64,000 nt of DNA from Linum tenue (GCA_946122785.1 CAMGYJ010000008.1:907912-971911), one strand, 5' to 3'. Shown: positions 44,996-56,421, counted from the first letter of the stretch. Numbers and translations are program-made. The notes: generated by a model not told the origin, from the letters alone.

Positions 44996-45323
44996 ATCTA
45001 GAAATGTTTAATAGGGGTGTCCTCTTAAAAAAAATTAAAATAACCTAAATAATTCATAAATAAAAAAATATCGGACTAGTACAAATTTTAACAAAAGGTC
45101 ACGACGTGTTTTTATATTCTGAAAAAGAATAAAAAATAGGTTTGGTAAATTGCTCAACAAATCTGTATATCCTACTAGACAATAGTTCACGAACTGATCG
45201 CATATGGATTTCTAACCTTGTTCTTGATGTAAATCAAAGTTGAAAAGACTCTTTCAACACTTGTTGTGTGACCATAAAATCAATTCAAATTAAGGGTAGC
45301 CCGTAAATAGTTTAATTGTTAAG
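44996..45323 (-). mobile_element. 3' remnant of a hAT transposon with transposase tail
   Basis: GGTGGCGGATCTAGAAATG at the left resembles the terminus of plant TTF-zinc-finger hAT elements, from memory. On the minus strand, sequence ending near 45200 reads VERVFSTLIYIKNKVRNPYA, the conserved hAT dimerisation motif, followed by stop codons. The rest is cut off by the Tat2 LTR at 45324. Confidence 0.65.
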
Positions 45324-45997
45324 TGTTTGAGCCTAACTGAGTGTAGCAGTGAGGCTCGGGACAGAAGGGATGAGGAGAGTAAGCAGTATGGATCTTCCGC
45401 TTGAGAGGAGATGTAGACTGGGGTTAAAGGGGTTCAGAGAATGAAATCTTAGAGAGAGAAGTTGATATTTCTTAGTGTGAGAATCTCCAAAATGCGATCC
45501 CCTTACCTACCGGAGTAAATGCTCTATTTATAGGACATATTACAGTGGGTGGACATTTAATGTGATATGACTACTACGTGTGTCGGACATTTAGGCCATG
45601 CCTTAGACCATAATTATACCTAGGACTAGGATGTGACCATTCCTTCAGAGGGTGCGACGTCGTTCTTCTTGGTCTTCTTCCTCCCTCCGTATTGAACAAA
45701 ACGACACCGGCTTGGACAATGTGAAACGACACCGGTTTGAGCAATGCGAAACGACGCCGACCTGGTTAAGGCAGAACGACATCGTCTGATGCCTCTGATA
45801 CGCGCGGGTCCACCTATACTCGCGGGGTTCGATGTCGTGTCTTGAGTGTAGCTGAACGGCACCGTCCCGCGTCTCGATCACCCGCGGGCGTGATCGTCTG
45901 ATGCCTCCGATGCGCGCGGGTTCACCTATACTCGCGGAAGATTGTTGGGCAGAGCCATCTTGCTCGCGCGACTGGATCCGAGCCATATCCCCCAACA
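45324..45997 (-). repeat. Tat2 3' LTR
   Basis: On the minus strand it starts TGTTGGGGGATATGGCTCGG and ends GTTAGGCTCAAACA, close to the Tat1 LTR ends. TATAAATAG lies at 45532-45524. AAACGACACCGG-type motifs recur at 45700-45760, and two related segments begin near 45780 and 45895. The adjacent purine tract (TGATGGGGGGAAAT, minus) identifies it as the 3' LTR. Confidence 0.85.
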
Positions 45998-46443
45998 ATT
46001 TCCCCCCATCAGGGGGTATTCTGTGAATGCCACCTGTTTTGGTTTATGCGCGGCGGGCTCGGTTCCTCGCGCTCTTCGTCCGCTCAGCTTCTAACTTTAT
46101 GTGTGCGCTCTTAACGGCTTTTCGCGCTTTTCGTTTGGTTTTTTGATGTGCATCTTTTGGGCACCACGGACGTACAATGCCCCCCCATTGCCTTCCTGCG
46201 CTTACACTGGATTCACGCGGCTCGTGTTTGGTTCCTTGTGTGTATTTTTTAATTCCGCGGTACACCATGCCCCCAGGCGGTGTTCGTGACCTATGACATC
46301 ACCGCCTAGCCCCTATGTTTTATAGGTGCTGACGTGGCGCTCTGTCATTCACTCATTTAGGCGGTTGCTTTTTGAATTTCAAAAATTACTGACGTTTCCG
46401 TTTCTCGATGCAACTTTAACTCTTCGGTTACTCCTCCATGGAT

Positions 46444-46450
46444 TATAAAT
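46444..46450 (+). promoter_or_regulatory. TATA box of the Tat2 antisense gene
   Basis: GATTATAAATACTTC lies 150 bp before the ATG at 46594, the same spacing as in Tat1. It supports an independent promoter firing against the element's own transcription. Confidence 0.65.
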
Positions 46451-46593
46451 ACTTCTCTTTTACCGGAGAGGAGTCATTTTCCTCTATTGTTTCCACTTCG
46501 CCTCTCTGTTTTCCTTTCTTGTCGACGAGATTCCTCTCCTTCTCCGACGACCTTAAATCTCGGGATTGTTCGTGTTATTTTCTCGGAGGCATC

Positions 46594-49150
46594 ATGGCCA
46601 ACTCTGATGTGAACAACGAGATCGAGGTCGTATCAGACGAAGAAGGTAATCTCTCTCCCCCCTCTCGTATCTCTTCTGACCCATCTCTGGCTTTGGCCGA
46701 GTCCGACAATGATCGCGACGGCGGGGCCGATGGAGGAGATGCTCCGGCGACGCCGTCGTACGACGTCGATTCCGGCGGGGAGCCGCCGCAACGATTTCCC
46801 CGATGTGGGGAAATCGAGTCGTCCAAGGGGGGTTTTGATAATCCGGCGTGATCGCACGAGCAATTCCGGTGCTGCTCCGATCGATGCTGCGGGAACATCA
46901 GAAACGTCCTCGAAGCCGCTCTGCGTGTCACGCGTAACTGAGGCGATGAGCCGACTTGGCATGCGTGGGGTGGGGGCCTCGTACACCATTGTAGACTGGG
47001 AGGAGTTGTTCGATGCGGGGCAGGTTCCCAGTGACAACTTGGTGCGCGGGCCAGACCATGTGTCTGTGTATGGGCGGCGAGAAGTGACGGACTACGTGCG
47101 CGGATTGGGCTTGCCCCCCAATTGGCAGTACGCAGTTCCTTCCGCGCAGAGCCGGATCGGGAACTGCCCCCAGGCTGGTTCGGTGTATATTCCGAATACT
47201 GGCGGATGGGCTTCAAATTCCCCATCGACCCTCTGTTGTGCGCTCTTTATAGGCGCCTGGGTTGTTCAGTCGCGCGCTTGTCTCCTTCCGTAATCATGCA
47301 CACCTCTTGTCTCCGTCTTGTCTATAAGAGGCTGAAGATTCAGCCCACTTACGGGCTTTTTCGGAAGATATACAAGATAACAGGACCCACGGAGACAAGC
47401 GATTGTCTATCAATTAGGCGGCGGGACAAGCGGCGCAGTGGTTATGTGTATGGTTCTCCCAAGTTGGAGAAAAACTGGTTTGAGAGGTTCTTCTTTGTGA
47501 AGCCCGTGCCGGGGAGTGGGCAAGTGAATTCGTGGAGGAGCCAACGGTTTGGAAGAAGGGAGACTTGCGCGGATACGAGTTTCAGCTGGGCAAGTACGCC
47601 GAGCTTGATGACGAGTATGAGGCGTGCATGTCTCACCGGATAAATTTATACTCCAGTGGAGTCCGCACGGCTTGCTTGGAGGAGCTCTTTGCTGATGGTT
47701 AGTTATATTCCTTTCCTCTTGTATTCTGTCATATTAACAGTTGTCTTACGATTTATTGGCGCAGGTGTTGACTTCGCATCGTTGGTGAGCATGATGTCAG
47801 TGGATGACGTCGTGAAGGCTCCGCGGGCTGCGCGTGGTGAGAAGAAGAGGAGGAGGGAAGAAGCCCGAGGTAGCGGCGGGAAGAGGAAGGACAAGGAGGT
47901 GGAGCAACCTGCGGTTGCGGATAGGCCCAAGAAGGCTGCGCGGGTCGCTGGGTCTTCCTCGCCGCGGGTAACTGGGCAATTGTCGCCACCAGTGCAGCAG
48001 CTGCCACTGGTGATTTCTAAAGAGGAGGCGCGGGCGAGTAGACCTCCTCACTCTGAGAAGGCGGCGGCTGCGGGTTCGTCCGGCGCGAAGGTCCAACAGA
48101 ACTTGCCGGAAATGAACGCCATCAACTACTTCTGCGACGTGCGGATCCATACTGGTGCGGCCCGCAATAGCAATGCCGCTCAGGCTGCTTTGCGCACGTT
48201 GGGAGCAATGCTCAGTGTCCCTACGCAGCTAGAGAAATCGGACCTATTGCAGGACCTGGCCCAGGTTCATTTTGCGGTGAGTTTGTGCTAACCTTTTATG
48301 TGCAATTTGTCTTCTTGTCTTGCTGAATTTCACTAAGTCTACTGGCGTTGGAAATGTAGGGTCTGTTGGCAACTTTCCGTGCGCAGCAAGAGCAAGGACG
48401 AGAGCGCGCGAAGTTGAAGGCGGAAGAGTCGCGGATTGTGCAGTTAGAAGGAAAGCTTGCTGGGGCAGAAGGTCGCGCGGTGACGGCGACGAATAAAGCC
48501 AATGAGGCTTTGGAGCAGCTCGGCATTCTGCAGAGCAAGCTGTCGGAGGATATGGAGGCGGTGAAGGGGCGGGTTCGGGCGGAACTGTGGAGCGAGTTTG
48601 AGGAGGAGAAAAAGAAGTTGGCGGAGGAGCTGGTGAAGGAGAAAAAACAGCTAGAGATAGAGCACGCAGAGAAGCTGACTCAACTCCGCGAGGAGTTCCA
48701 GAAGGAGAAGGAAGATCTGGTCCACCTTCATGATGTGGCCAAAGCTTAAGTCGTGCGCGCAGCGCAGGTTGCTGTGGTTCATCAGTACAAATCTTCCCCC
48801 TATTTTGGGAAGATTCTGGCGGACGCGATGACCAAGGCTGTGATCGTGGTCCGCAAGAAGGTGCGGCCGGAAAATCCGGGTGTCCGCTGGAACACTCGTG
48901 TCATGGTCCGCCATGTGCAAACATGGCTGCGCGAGAAGAGATCTCTGTAGTCTGACTCTGAGCCTGAGGATGAAGAGGAGGAGGTCCGCGCGGAAGCTAT
49001 GGTGGAGGATGGTGGTTCTGAAGCGAGTAAGGATGGGGAAGCTGAAGCAGCTAAGGATGGGGAAGCTGGTGCTACGGTGGAGCAGGATGCAGAGGGGGCT
49101 GCGGACGAAGTGCAGTCGCGTTGCTCCGATGTTGCCTTGTTAGTGTTGTT
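46594..49150 (+). pseudogene. Tat2 antisense gene (same family as 38992-41585)
   Basis: Exon a (46594-47697) begins MANSDVNNEIEVVSDEEGN and carries VTEAMSRLGMRGVGASYTIV, then PPGWFGVYSEYWRMGFKFPI and LYRRLGCSVARLSPSVIMHT. Exon b (47765-48276) and exon c (from 48360) follow short introns with the same positions and phases as in Tat1 (GATG|GTTAGT ... GCGCAG|GTGTTGA; TTTGCG|GTGAGT ... TGTAG|GGTCTG). Exon c has a Glu/Lys-rich coiled coil, a KSSPYFGKILADAMTKAV segment and an acidic tail. Frameshifts near 46790, 47170 and 47515, a TAA at 48747 and a TAG at 48948 break this copy. Exon a resembles the Transposase_28 family (from memory); the role in the element is not known. Confidence 0.8.
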
Positions 49151-49230
49151 TTTTTTTTATTTGTGTTGTTGTTATGTCGCGAAAATGTTCGCGCGACATG
49201 TTTTTCTTCCTAAATGAAAATCAAACAGTC

Positions 49231-50541
49231 TGACTCACTCCTACTGTCACTCTAGAAAATGGCCAAGTGTAACCACTTCCTAAAGCGTAGTATAGCGGGT
49301 TTGGGTTTTAATGTCAACCCGGGTCCTAGATTTGATGAATACTCGGTGAATTCTTATTATCTAGCAGTGAAACTTTAGTGCAAGTCCAAATTAACAAACA
49401 AACAAAGCAAGTTAAACGGTTGTTTTCAAGTCAAGAGAGGTCACCCGGATATTGTTCCCCCTAGACTGCAGTTAAGCCGGATTGCAATTTACCAAGTTCA
49501 GTTTTCATGAAAGTTATACTGCGGAAGGTTCTAAAACAGTCTGAAGTCTCGACTAAAGGTCTCCTGACCCTCTCAATATGAGTCTCTAGTGGGCGACTAA
49601 CCTCCACCGGAGTAAACAACTTGAGGCCCTAACGAACCAAACCTCCACTACCGAATTGAATTCAGTACAGAATAGCGAATTGGCTCCTCGACTAAAGTCG
49701 CCAATTTACTACCTTCAATTAAGGATACTCTATCAACCTAGGCAGATATTCTCATTCTAGGTCAAAGCAGAAACAACAGGAATTTGATCAGGATTCAAGT
49801 CATTCAATCATTCAAACCTCAATCAAATATAATCAATTCATAAACTCTGTACTTGGGTTCATACAATTAGACCTAGCATACAAATCTAGGGTTCTCCATA
49901 CCCAGATGAATGGGGGAACTACTCCATGGAGAGAGAAGCAAAAGCAGATTCAGACGCGGAAATCATACTGTGAAGGATGGATTTCTGCTCCTGGACGTTG
50001 ATCGGCACTTCTCCAAGCTCAAGCCAAGCTCCAATGGTGATGAAGATCAAGCTAGGGCACTTGGGAACTCTTGTTCGTCGCTTTCTCTCTCTAGGAATCG
50101 CTCTGTCTCTCTAAAACTCGGAACCTTTGAATGTTGGCCTTCTCCTTTAAATTGGCTGCCTGTCGCGATACCCGGTCGAAATACCCGGTCGGGTATTTTG
50201 GGTATCGACCGGGTATTATTTAAAACGCGCGTTTTGGTCGAGGGAGAATCCCCGGTCTGCTCCAATAATCCCCGACCGGGGATTTAACCTTCACGCCCGG
50301 GCCCCTCTCTGTTTTACGGGCGCCCAAAATGACTGACCGGGTATTTTCCTCCTGCAGCCCACTTCGTCCCAACTTTGCTCCTTTCGACCCAGAACTCGTT
50401 TCTCTGTCTCGATTCCAACGTCGGGTCCTGAAATATGACATAAACACACAACCTAGCGTGAAATCGGCTGAAAACACGAGAATCAACATCTCAAACGGCT
50501 TTAGAATAGGGGTGAAAACATGTGTAATTATCGGTCTATCA
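49231..50541 (-). repeat. Element C 3' LTR
   Basis: On the plus strand it runs from TGACTCACTCCTACTGTC to ATCGGTCTATCA. It aligns with the LTRs of A except in a block at about 50160-50345, where the hairpin sequences are entirely different. On the minus strand the adjacent tract GTTAAGTGTGGGGGAGTT marks it as a 3' LTR. Confidence 0.85.
50160..50345. repeat. Hairpin cluster of the C LTR (CCCGGTCGGG type)
   Basis: Several short inverted repeats occur, including ATACCC-GGTC-GGGTAT and AATCCCC-GACC-GGGGATT, and ACCCGGTCG and CGACCGGGT are repeated. It occupies the same place in the LTR as the CACGGCCGTG cluster of A but shares no sequence with it. Confidence 0.7.
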
Positions 50542-50693
50542 AACTCCCCCACACTTAACCGTTTGCTTGTCCTCAAGCAAACCTAGCTCAAACCAATGCA
50601 ACTCTCCAGACCTCTATAGCAACAAACAACCTCAATCGTAGGTAGAGGACTTCCTAGATCATTTAGCAGCTTACGAGGTCAACTGACTCACTC

Positions 50694-52043
50694 CTACTGT
50701 CACTCTAGAAAATGGCCAAGTGTAACCACTTCCTAAAGCGTAGTATAGCGGGTTTGGGTTTTAATGTCAACCCGGGTCCTAGATGTGATGACTACTCAGT
50801 GAATTCGTATTATCTAGCAATGAAACTTTAGTGAAGATCTAAACTAACAAGCAAACAAAGCAACTAAACGGTTGTTTTCAAGTTAAGAGAGGACACCCGG
50901 ATATGGTTCCTCCTAGACTGCAGTTAAGCCGGATTGTAATTACCAAGTTCAATTTCTATGATAGTTATACTGCGGAAGGTTCTCAAACAGTCTGAAGTCT
51001 CGACTAAAAGTCTTCAGACCCTCTCAATCTGAGTCTCTAGCGGGCGACTAACCTCCACCGGAGTAAACAGATTGAGGCCCTATGAACAAAACCTCCTCTA
51101 CCGAATTGAATTCGGTACAGAATAGTGAATTGGCTCCTCGAATAAAGTCACCAATTCACTACCTTCGATTAAGGATACTCTATCAACCTAGGCAGATATT
51201 ATCATTCTAGGTTAAAGCAGAAACAACAGGAATTTGATCAGGATTCATGTCATTCAATCATTCAAACCTCAATCAAATATAATCAAATCATAGAAACAGT
51301 ACTTGGGTTCATACAATCAATCCTAACATACAGATCTAGGGTTTCCCACACCCAGATGAATGGGAGAACTACTCCATGGAGAAAGAAGCAAAAGCAGAAT
51401 CAGATGCGGAAACCATACTGTGAAGGATGGATTTCAGCTCCTGGACATTGATCGGCACTCTTCCAAGCTCAAGCCAAGCTCCAATGGTGATGAAGATCAA
51501 GCTAGGGCACTTGGAGACTCTTGTTCGTCGCTTTCTCTCTCTAGGAATCGCTCTGTCTCTCTAAAACTCGAATCCCCTCTCAATTTGGCTGAAATCTGCC
51601 TAAAAGGGCATCACTGGCCAGAACACGGTCGAGGGCACGGCCGTGTTCTGGTCCATCCCGCCCGTGTTTTGGATTTGGCATAAAAACACGGCCACGTGCC
51701 TTGGGAAAACACGGGTGTGTTCTGTGCAAAACACGGTCGTGTTCTGTCTCAGGCCTGCCCGTGTTTTTTAGCTGGTTCAAGCCACACATGGGGAGTCTCG
51801 GCGGTAAAAACACGGCCAGGAACACGGCCGTGTTCTGAGGGCCTCCTGCCCGTATTTTGGCCCTGGCTCGACCAAACGACTTCCAAACGATTCGAAACTC
51901 GCGCTTGGCCTTCTTTTTGACGCCTGGGACCTGAAATAGGACAAAGTAGCACAACTCGGCGTAAAATAGGCCAAAACACACAACCATGCTCCGCAAATGG
52001 ATAAGAAATAGGGGTATAAAATCATGCAATTACATCGTTATCA
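50694..52043 (-). repeat. Element A 3' LTR
   Basis: On the plus strand it runs from TGACTCACTCC to ACATCGTTATCA. It carries the AACACGGCCGTGTT cluster at about 51626-51860. CTCCTCCACACTTAAC at 52046 is the purine tract in complement. Confidence 0.9.
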
Positions 52044-53486
52044 AACTCCTCCACACTTAACCGTTTGCTTGTCCCTAAGCAAACCAAGTCAGACACCAGG
52101 TAAGCTCGAGACATTTCAATCAAGCAGGCTTTAGGGCAAATCATATCGGCACAAAACACGTGGATCATACTGGCTTTCGATCATCAACACATGGCAACTC
52201 GAACGACAACCTAGACAACCACCACAGATGGCATTCGAATGCAATAAAGTCGAGTAAAGGGAGAGTTCTTTCCCGTTCACCAACCAACATAGACTTGACT
52301 CCATCACTTGTTCAAAACAGTCACTTCATGCACAAACCTCAAGATATCAGAATTAAGACCGAGCAATCTAGGTCCTCACCGGGGTAAAGAGTATAGAGAA
52401 AATGAATCACTCACTCTCGACCAGTGGGGTCAGGACAAATTGATGCGAAAAATGCGCATGCTTATTCTCTCAATCCCTAACGTCTCTTCACCATGAATGC
52501 AGCCTCTAAATGCTAGAGTTCACATAAGGGGGTGTCACCACTAACTAATCCGGAGGTCTTAGACACAGGTTCAAATGACTGGCTAGGGTCTTGGACATGG
52601 GGAAAAGGCCTTTTAGGTGGTGGCAGTTATAGCACAAGGTTCCACATTTCCAAACCCAACAAAACCACAATCAAGCAAACCAGTAACTTTCGTCCTGCTA
52701 TTCTGCATTAATCAAATTCTTCAAGTCACAAGAGCGAAGGAGGTTATATGAATGCTAGCATTTCCAAGCCAGACTGCTAGGAAACACTACTTAATGAGCA
52801 CTATTCAGAATTTTGGTAGTGGTTCTCTTTTGCTTTCATTTTTTTCTTTGTTTTTTCTTTATTTTTTCTTTATTTATTCCATAAGAGAACCACCACCTCC
52901 GCACATTTTTCAAACACACACCCAACTTTTAGCACTACCTCCAACCCTCACATTACATTTAGCAGAAACAGCAGGAAACACGTAAAAACCACTCTGTGGA
53001 ACCTTCTAAAAGATGCAAAGGGTGATTTTTCATTTCAGACCGAAAGAAAGGGTAACACACGGCTCAAAGGGGCTGACTAGGGGGTATGACACATCAGGAC
53101 AGTCAGTTTGGTCGTGGGCTAATCCTATGCCTTCATCATCTTAGCTAGTGACAACGTGAATGCTACATTTCATGGAAGAGGGATCTATCGCACAAGAAAG
53201 AAACGAGCAGGCTCAAATCTCACATGGCTACCTATATGCTCTATCTCACATTCTGATTCCCTGAACTAGATGCATAAATGACTGTCAAAAGCAAGTGATC
53301 AAATGCAAGTCGCAGTTGGTAAGCAAACAGTTGAAAACTGAACCCCTACACAACTCTACTACGCATCTCAGTCATCGTAATAGGCTATCTTAGTCACACT
53401 CAAGTTGTCATGCATCGAGTCAAAAGCCATTCAATTTTCTAATCACATCCACAGTGCCAATACGATCAAATATCAAGCAAACAGCA

Positions 53487-53540
53487 GTGCTTGGAGCCCT
53501 CAAATCTCAAGATTTGGACAGTGGACTAGGCTCCAAGCAC
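53487..53540 (-). ncRNA. Conserved stem-loop motif, copy 1
   Basis: Read on the minus strand, a 12-bp outer helix (GTGCTTGGAGCC with GGCTCCAAGCAC) encloses the unpaired strand TAGTCCACTGTCC, an inner helix AAATC/GATTT with a four-base loop, and GAG. It lies about 330 nt after the end of the 410-codon frame of element A. I do not recognise it as a known ribozyme or riboswitch. Confidence 0.6.
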
Positions 53541-53567
53541 CCATACACCCGTTCCAATTAATACAAA

Positions 53568-53592
53568 GAACCCCCCCCCCCCCCACACTTAA
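53568..53592 (-). other. Internal polypurine-like tract of element A
   Basis: A run of cytosines followed by ACACTTAAA gives, on the minus strand, TTTAAGTGT and a G-run. It resembles the tract next to the LTR (GTTAAGTGTGGAGGAGTT). The same arrangement occurs in C at about 61566. It may act as a second plus-strand primer; this is inference. Confidence 0.4.
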
Positions 53593-53870
53593 ATGCGACA
53601 ATGTCCTCAATGGAGCAGAGGGAAGGGGAACGATGTTACCGTGAAATCAGGAACGGAGATCGAGAGGCAGACCAGACAATAGCAGAGGACTGGAAGGGGA
53701 CCCAGTCCGAGGCACAGAGCTAAACTCAACACAAGACACACACTGGGTGATAGAACCGAAGTTCCAAGTCTACAATCCAAAATAAAAAAAAACAAATCCA
53801 AATGAAACAACAAAAACATGGAGTCTCAGTCTGGAACAGGAATCACGGTCATAACCAGGTACTCTCTCCA

Positions 53871-55100
53871 CTAGAAGTCATCGCCACCATCGCCGGCAGG
53901 TGGTGGGTACTGGTCCTCATAACCCGGGGACTGGACGAAAGGATAGTGAACTGCGTGCGGGTCCATGCCTAGGAAGGACATGATGTAGTGCTGGCCGGAC
54001 ATCAGACGACGGCCGCAGTCCCGCTCACGATCAAGGCGGGCGTGAATGCGCTCCTGGCCGGCCAGAATGCGCTCGTTCTGCTGAGCGATGGCCGCCAACT
54101 GATCAGTGATGGGCACCACCACGGGGGGAGGAGACCTGGGAGCAGGAGATCTGGGTGCAGCGGAGGAGCTCGCGGGAGCCTGGGCACGAGGGGTAGCACT
54201 GCGAGGAACCCGGCGTGACCCAGTGGCGCTGGACTCTGGCTGGTCTCCCGGGGCTGGCTCAGGTGGCTGGGGAAGGCCCGCAATCCAGCGGAGACGCGCT
54301 TGACGGGCCACCAGGTGCTAGGCGCGGAGGCTGTTCTCGCTGAGTGGAGTGGGCCCGTGGACCTGGGTCATCCCAGTGATGTCGACCTCGTAGTAGCGGG
54401 CCAGGGCCGTGATGACCGGCCCACAGACAAGGTTGCGATCCCGGTGAGAGGCAGCTTTCCCGATTGTCCGGGCGATCACCGAGCCCAGCTGGATGGTGTC
54501 GTCAGGGCGACCCATCGCCTCCAGGAAGAACAGGGTCCGGAGGGTGACCCGGTTGGCCGAGCCCCGGCTGGGGGTGTAGGAACTGGTCAGCAGGTGGTTG
54601 AGGATGCGCCACTCAGGCCGGAGGAGGGAAGCCCGTTTCTGGCTGGCGACGTACTCCTCGTCCACGTTGTCGGGTAGGCAGATCCGCCGGAAGTACGCCT
54701 GGCATGGAAAATCGGTGGGATCAGTGAGGTCCAGATGCAGGACCCCGCTGCTCGCATGCGGGGAGTTGACCCCAAGTGCACTGGCGAGCTCCCAGTAACT
54801 GATGGAGTGCTCGACCCCGCCAAGTGTGAACTGAACTGCGTTGCTATGGTCGCGATTCCCCCTCTGGTTGTGGCGGAAGGAGGCATAGAACTCCCAGACG
54901 AGCTCCTGGTAGGTCGGCTCGGCAAGGCAGAGAAGGCGACGCCAACCATAGGCCTGCACCGCGGCCTCCATCTGCGGCCTGCAGTGAAGCTCATCGAACA
55001 CCTCAAAATCGAGGTACAGGTGCTCGGGAATGGTGCGATTGCGGATAGTCCGCAGCGCATGGCGCTGGGTGATGCTCAAGTGGTCGAGGTAGCGTTCCAT
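53871..55100 (-). pseudogene. 410-codon retrotransposon frame (ATHILA ORF-1 / plant transposon protein type), one stop
   Basis: The frame from MERYLDHLSITQRHALRTIR at 55100 runs to 53871 with a single in-frame TAG at about 54312-54314. The first part (YLDFEVFDELHCRPQM ... WEFYASFRHNQRGNRDHS ... FTLGGVEHSISYWELASALG) resembles the ATHILA ORF-1 or putative plant transposon protein families, from memory. The second part is Pro/Ser-rich followed by a Gln/Arg helix. The ATG is preceded on the minus strand by TTGTGCTTTGCAG|GGTC, a good 3' splice site, so the frame may be expressed from a spliced RNA. It is missing from element C. Stem-loop copies 2 and 3 lie just upstream and copy 1 downstream. Its function is unknown. 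Confidence 0.65.
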
Positions 55101-55170
55101 GACCCTGCAAAGCACAAGAACGGACAAAATGGGACACGAGCAAACAGGGTCAATGTTAGTCAAGATCACA

Positions 55171-55218
55171 CCGGGAGCCCTCATATCGAAAGATATGGAC
55201 AGTGGACTAGACTCCCGG
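55171..55218 (-). ncRNA. Conserved stem-loop motif, copy 2
   Basis: On the minus strand the outer helix is CCGGGAGTC with GGCTCCCGG, which includes one U-G pair that would be an A-C mismatch on the plus strand. The unpaired strand TAGTCCACTGTCC is identical to copy 1. The inner helix ATATC/GATAT differs from copy 1 by a compensated change. Confidence 0.6.
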
Positions 55219-55264
55219 AGAAAAAAAAACATACCCATCACACGAAAAGCACACAACCAAATTC

Positions 55265-55314
55265 ACCGGGGGCCCTCAAATCGAGCGATTTGGACAGCGG
55301 ACTAGGCCCCCGGT
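55265..55314 (-). ncRNA. Conserved stem-loop motif, copy 3
   Basis: On the minus strand the outer helix is ACCGGGGGCC with GGCCCCCGGT (10 bp), with several compensated differences from copy 1. The unpaired strand is TAGTCCGCTGTCC, one change from the others, and the inner helix is AAATC/GATTT. It lies 46 bp from copy 2, in the leader of the 410-codon frame. Confidence 0.6.
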
Positions 55315-55916
55315 AAACAAACACCAAATCCAATCCAATTAAGCATCAAGCAACCAACCACACCCAAAATCACCACAAACCCGTAAATAATTCCAACATG
55401 CAAATGGTAGGCCGAGGAACTGAAATCCCAAGATAAAATATAGCATGTAAAGAAAGCCAGCGGCCTACCAAATCATTCTCAAATTATTGCACAATCACAA
55501 GTTCTTCACCTAACTCTAGGTATCGATTCTTCAAAAATATAAGACAAGGCAAAGATAACACACCTGGTGACGCAAGGAGATACCCTGAGAAAGGTGAAGA
55601 AAATGGCAAAAAGCTCCCAAAGTCGCCGGAAAACTCACCGGAGACTCGCCGGAGAACTCACCGTCGGCGACCCAACCTCGGCCAAACTCGCCCAAACCTC
55701 TGGGGAATGTGCTCCTCGACGCCAGGAGCGTGGGGGAGGTCGCGGTTTTTGATTTGGAGGTCGGGGGAGCGATTTATGGCCGGAAAATCGAAGGAGAGGG
55801 TGAAAATCCGACTTTCCGGCGAGGGGAAATGAGGGGGGGGGGGGGCGGCTAGGGTTTGGGAGAAATGGGAGAAATGAGGGGAGGGTCTGAAAAATGTGAT
55901 TTTATAGGGGGTTGAT

Positions 55917-56160
55917 TAAAACACGGGCGGCCAAAACACGGCCGTGTTCTGGCTGTGTTCCGCCCGTGTTTTAAAGGCCGAGACAGTGCTCCCCCCACTT
56001 TAAAACACGGGCGGGCTCCCTTCAAAACAAGGCCGTGTTTTGCAAGCCCCTCTGCCCGTGTTTTTACTGCCGCAAGCATCAAAGGCAAAATGTCAAAACA
56101 CGGGCGGGCAAAGGGCAAAACACGGCCGTGTTTTGACCCCCTGCTGCCCGTGTTTTCACT
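55917..56160. repeat. Internal cluster of AACACGGCCGTGTT palindromes in element A
   Basis: About ten copies of CACGGCCGTG, CACGGGCG or their complements (CGCCCGTGTTTT) occur. The same motifs fill the U3-like part of the A LTRs. Their recurrence upstream of the 410-codon frame suggests an internal promoter or binding region, which is inference. Confidence 0.65.
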
Positions 56161-56421
56161 GCCGAGCCCAAATTGCCTCAATTTCCAAGTTCCAATTTCA
56201 AACCACCCAGACTCATTCGTGCCCCGACTCGAAAATTACTCAAACACACATTAAAAAGCACCGCCAGAGGCACGAAATACGTTCCAGACAGACTCTATGA
56301 CTCAAAAACCGACAAAAATGAAAGAAATAAAAAAAACAAAGGGTAGAAATGCAAACCGTGGTGGGGTTGCCTCCCCACAAGCACTTCTTTACCGTCTTTT
56401 AGCTGGACGCCCATGGCAGAA

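Larger units (their letters stand above)
45324..49230 (-). mobile_element. Tat2: truncated Tat-type element, minus orientation
   Basis: What remains is the 3' LTR, the polypurine tract and the antisense gene, which lies on the plus strand of the window. The pol part that should follow beyond 49230 is absent: element C begins there instead. Tat2 is related to but clearly diverged from Tat1; its LTR ends and coding motifs match while the LTR interior differs. Confidence 0.82.
49231..50693 (-). mobile_element. Element C, left part (Athila-like, minus, interrupted by element A)
   Basis: This part comprises the 3' LTR of C (49231-50541) and 152 bp of its interior. C resumes at 60770 after element A. 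The junction 5-mers TCAAC (50689-50693) and TCCAC (60770-60774) match at four of five positions, as expected for an ageing target duplication. The 5' LTR of C is beyond the window. Confidence 0.75.

Noticed and set aside
49231..52043. Tandem LTR pair (49231 and 50694) as the ends of one short element
   Set aside because: Both are followed by 3'-type purine tracts in the same orientation and no primer-binding site lies between them; the second belongs to element A.
53487..53540. Stem-loop as a hammerhead ribozyme (retrozyme)
   Set aside because: The invariant CTGATGA and GAAA core of hammerheads is absent, and the two-helix layout does not match a three-way junction.
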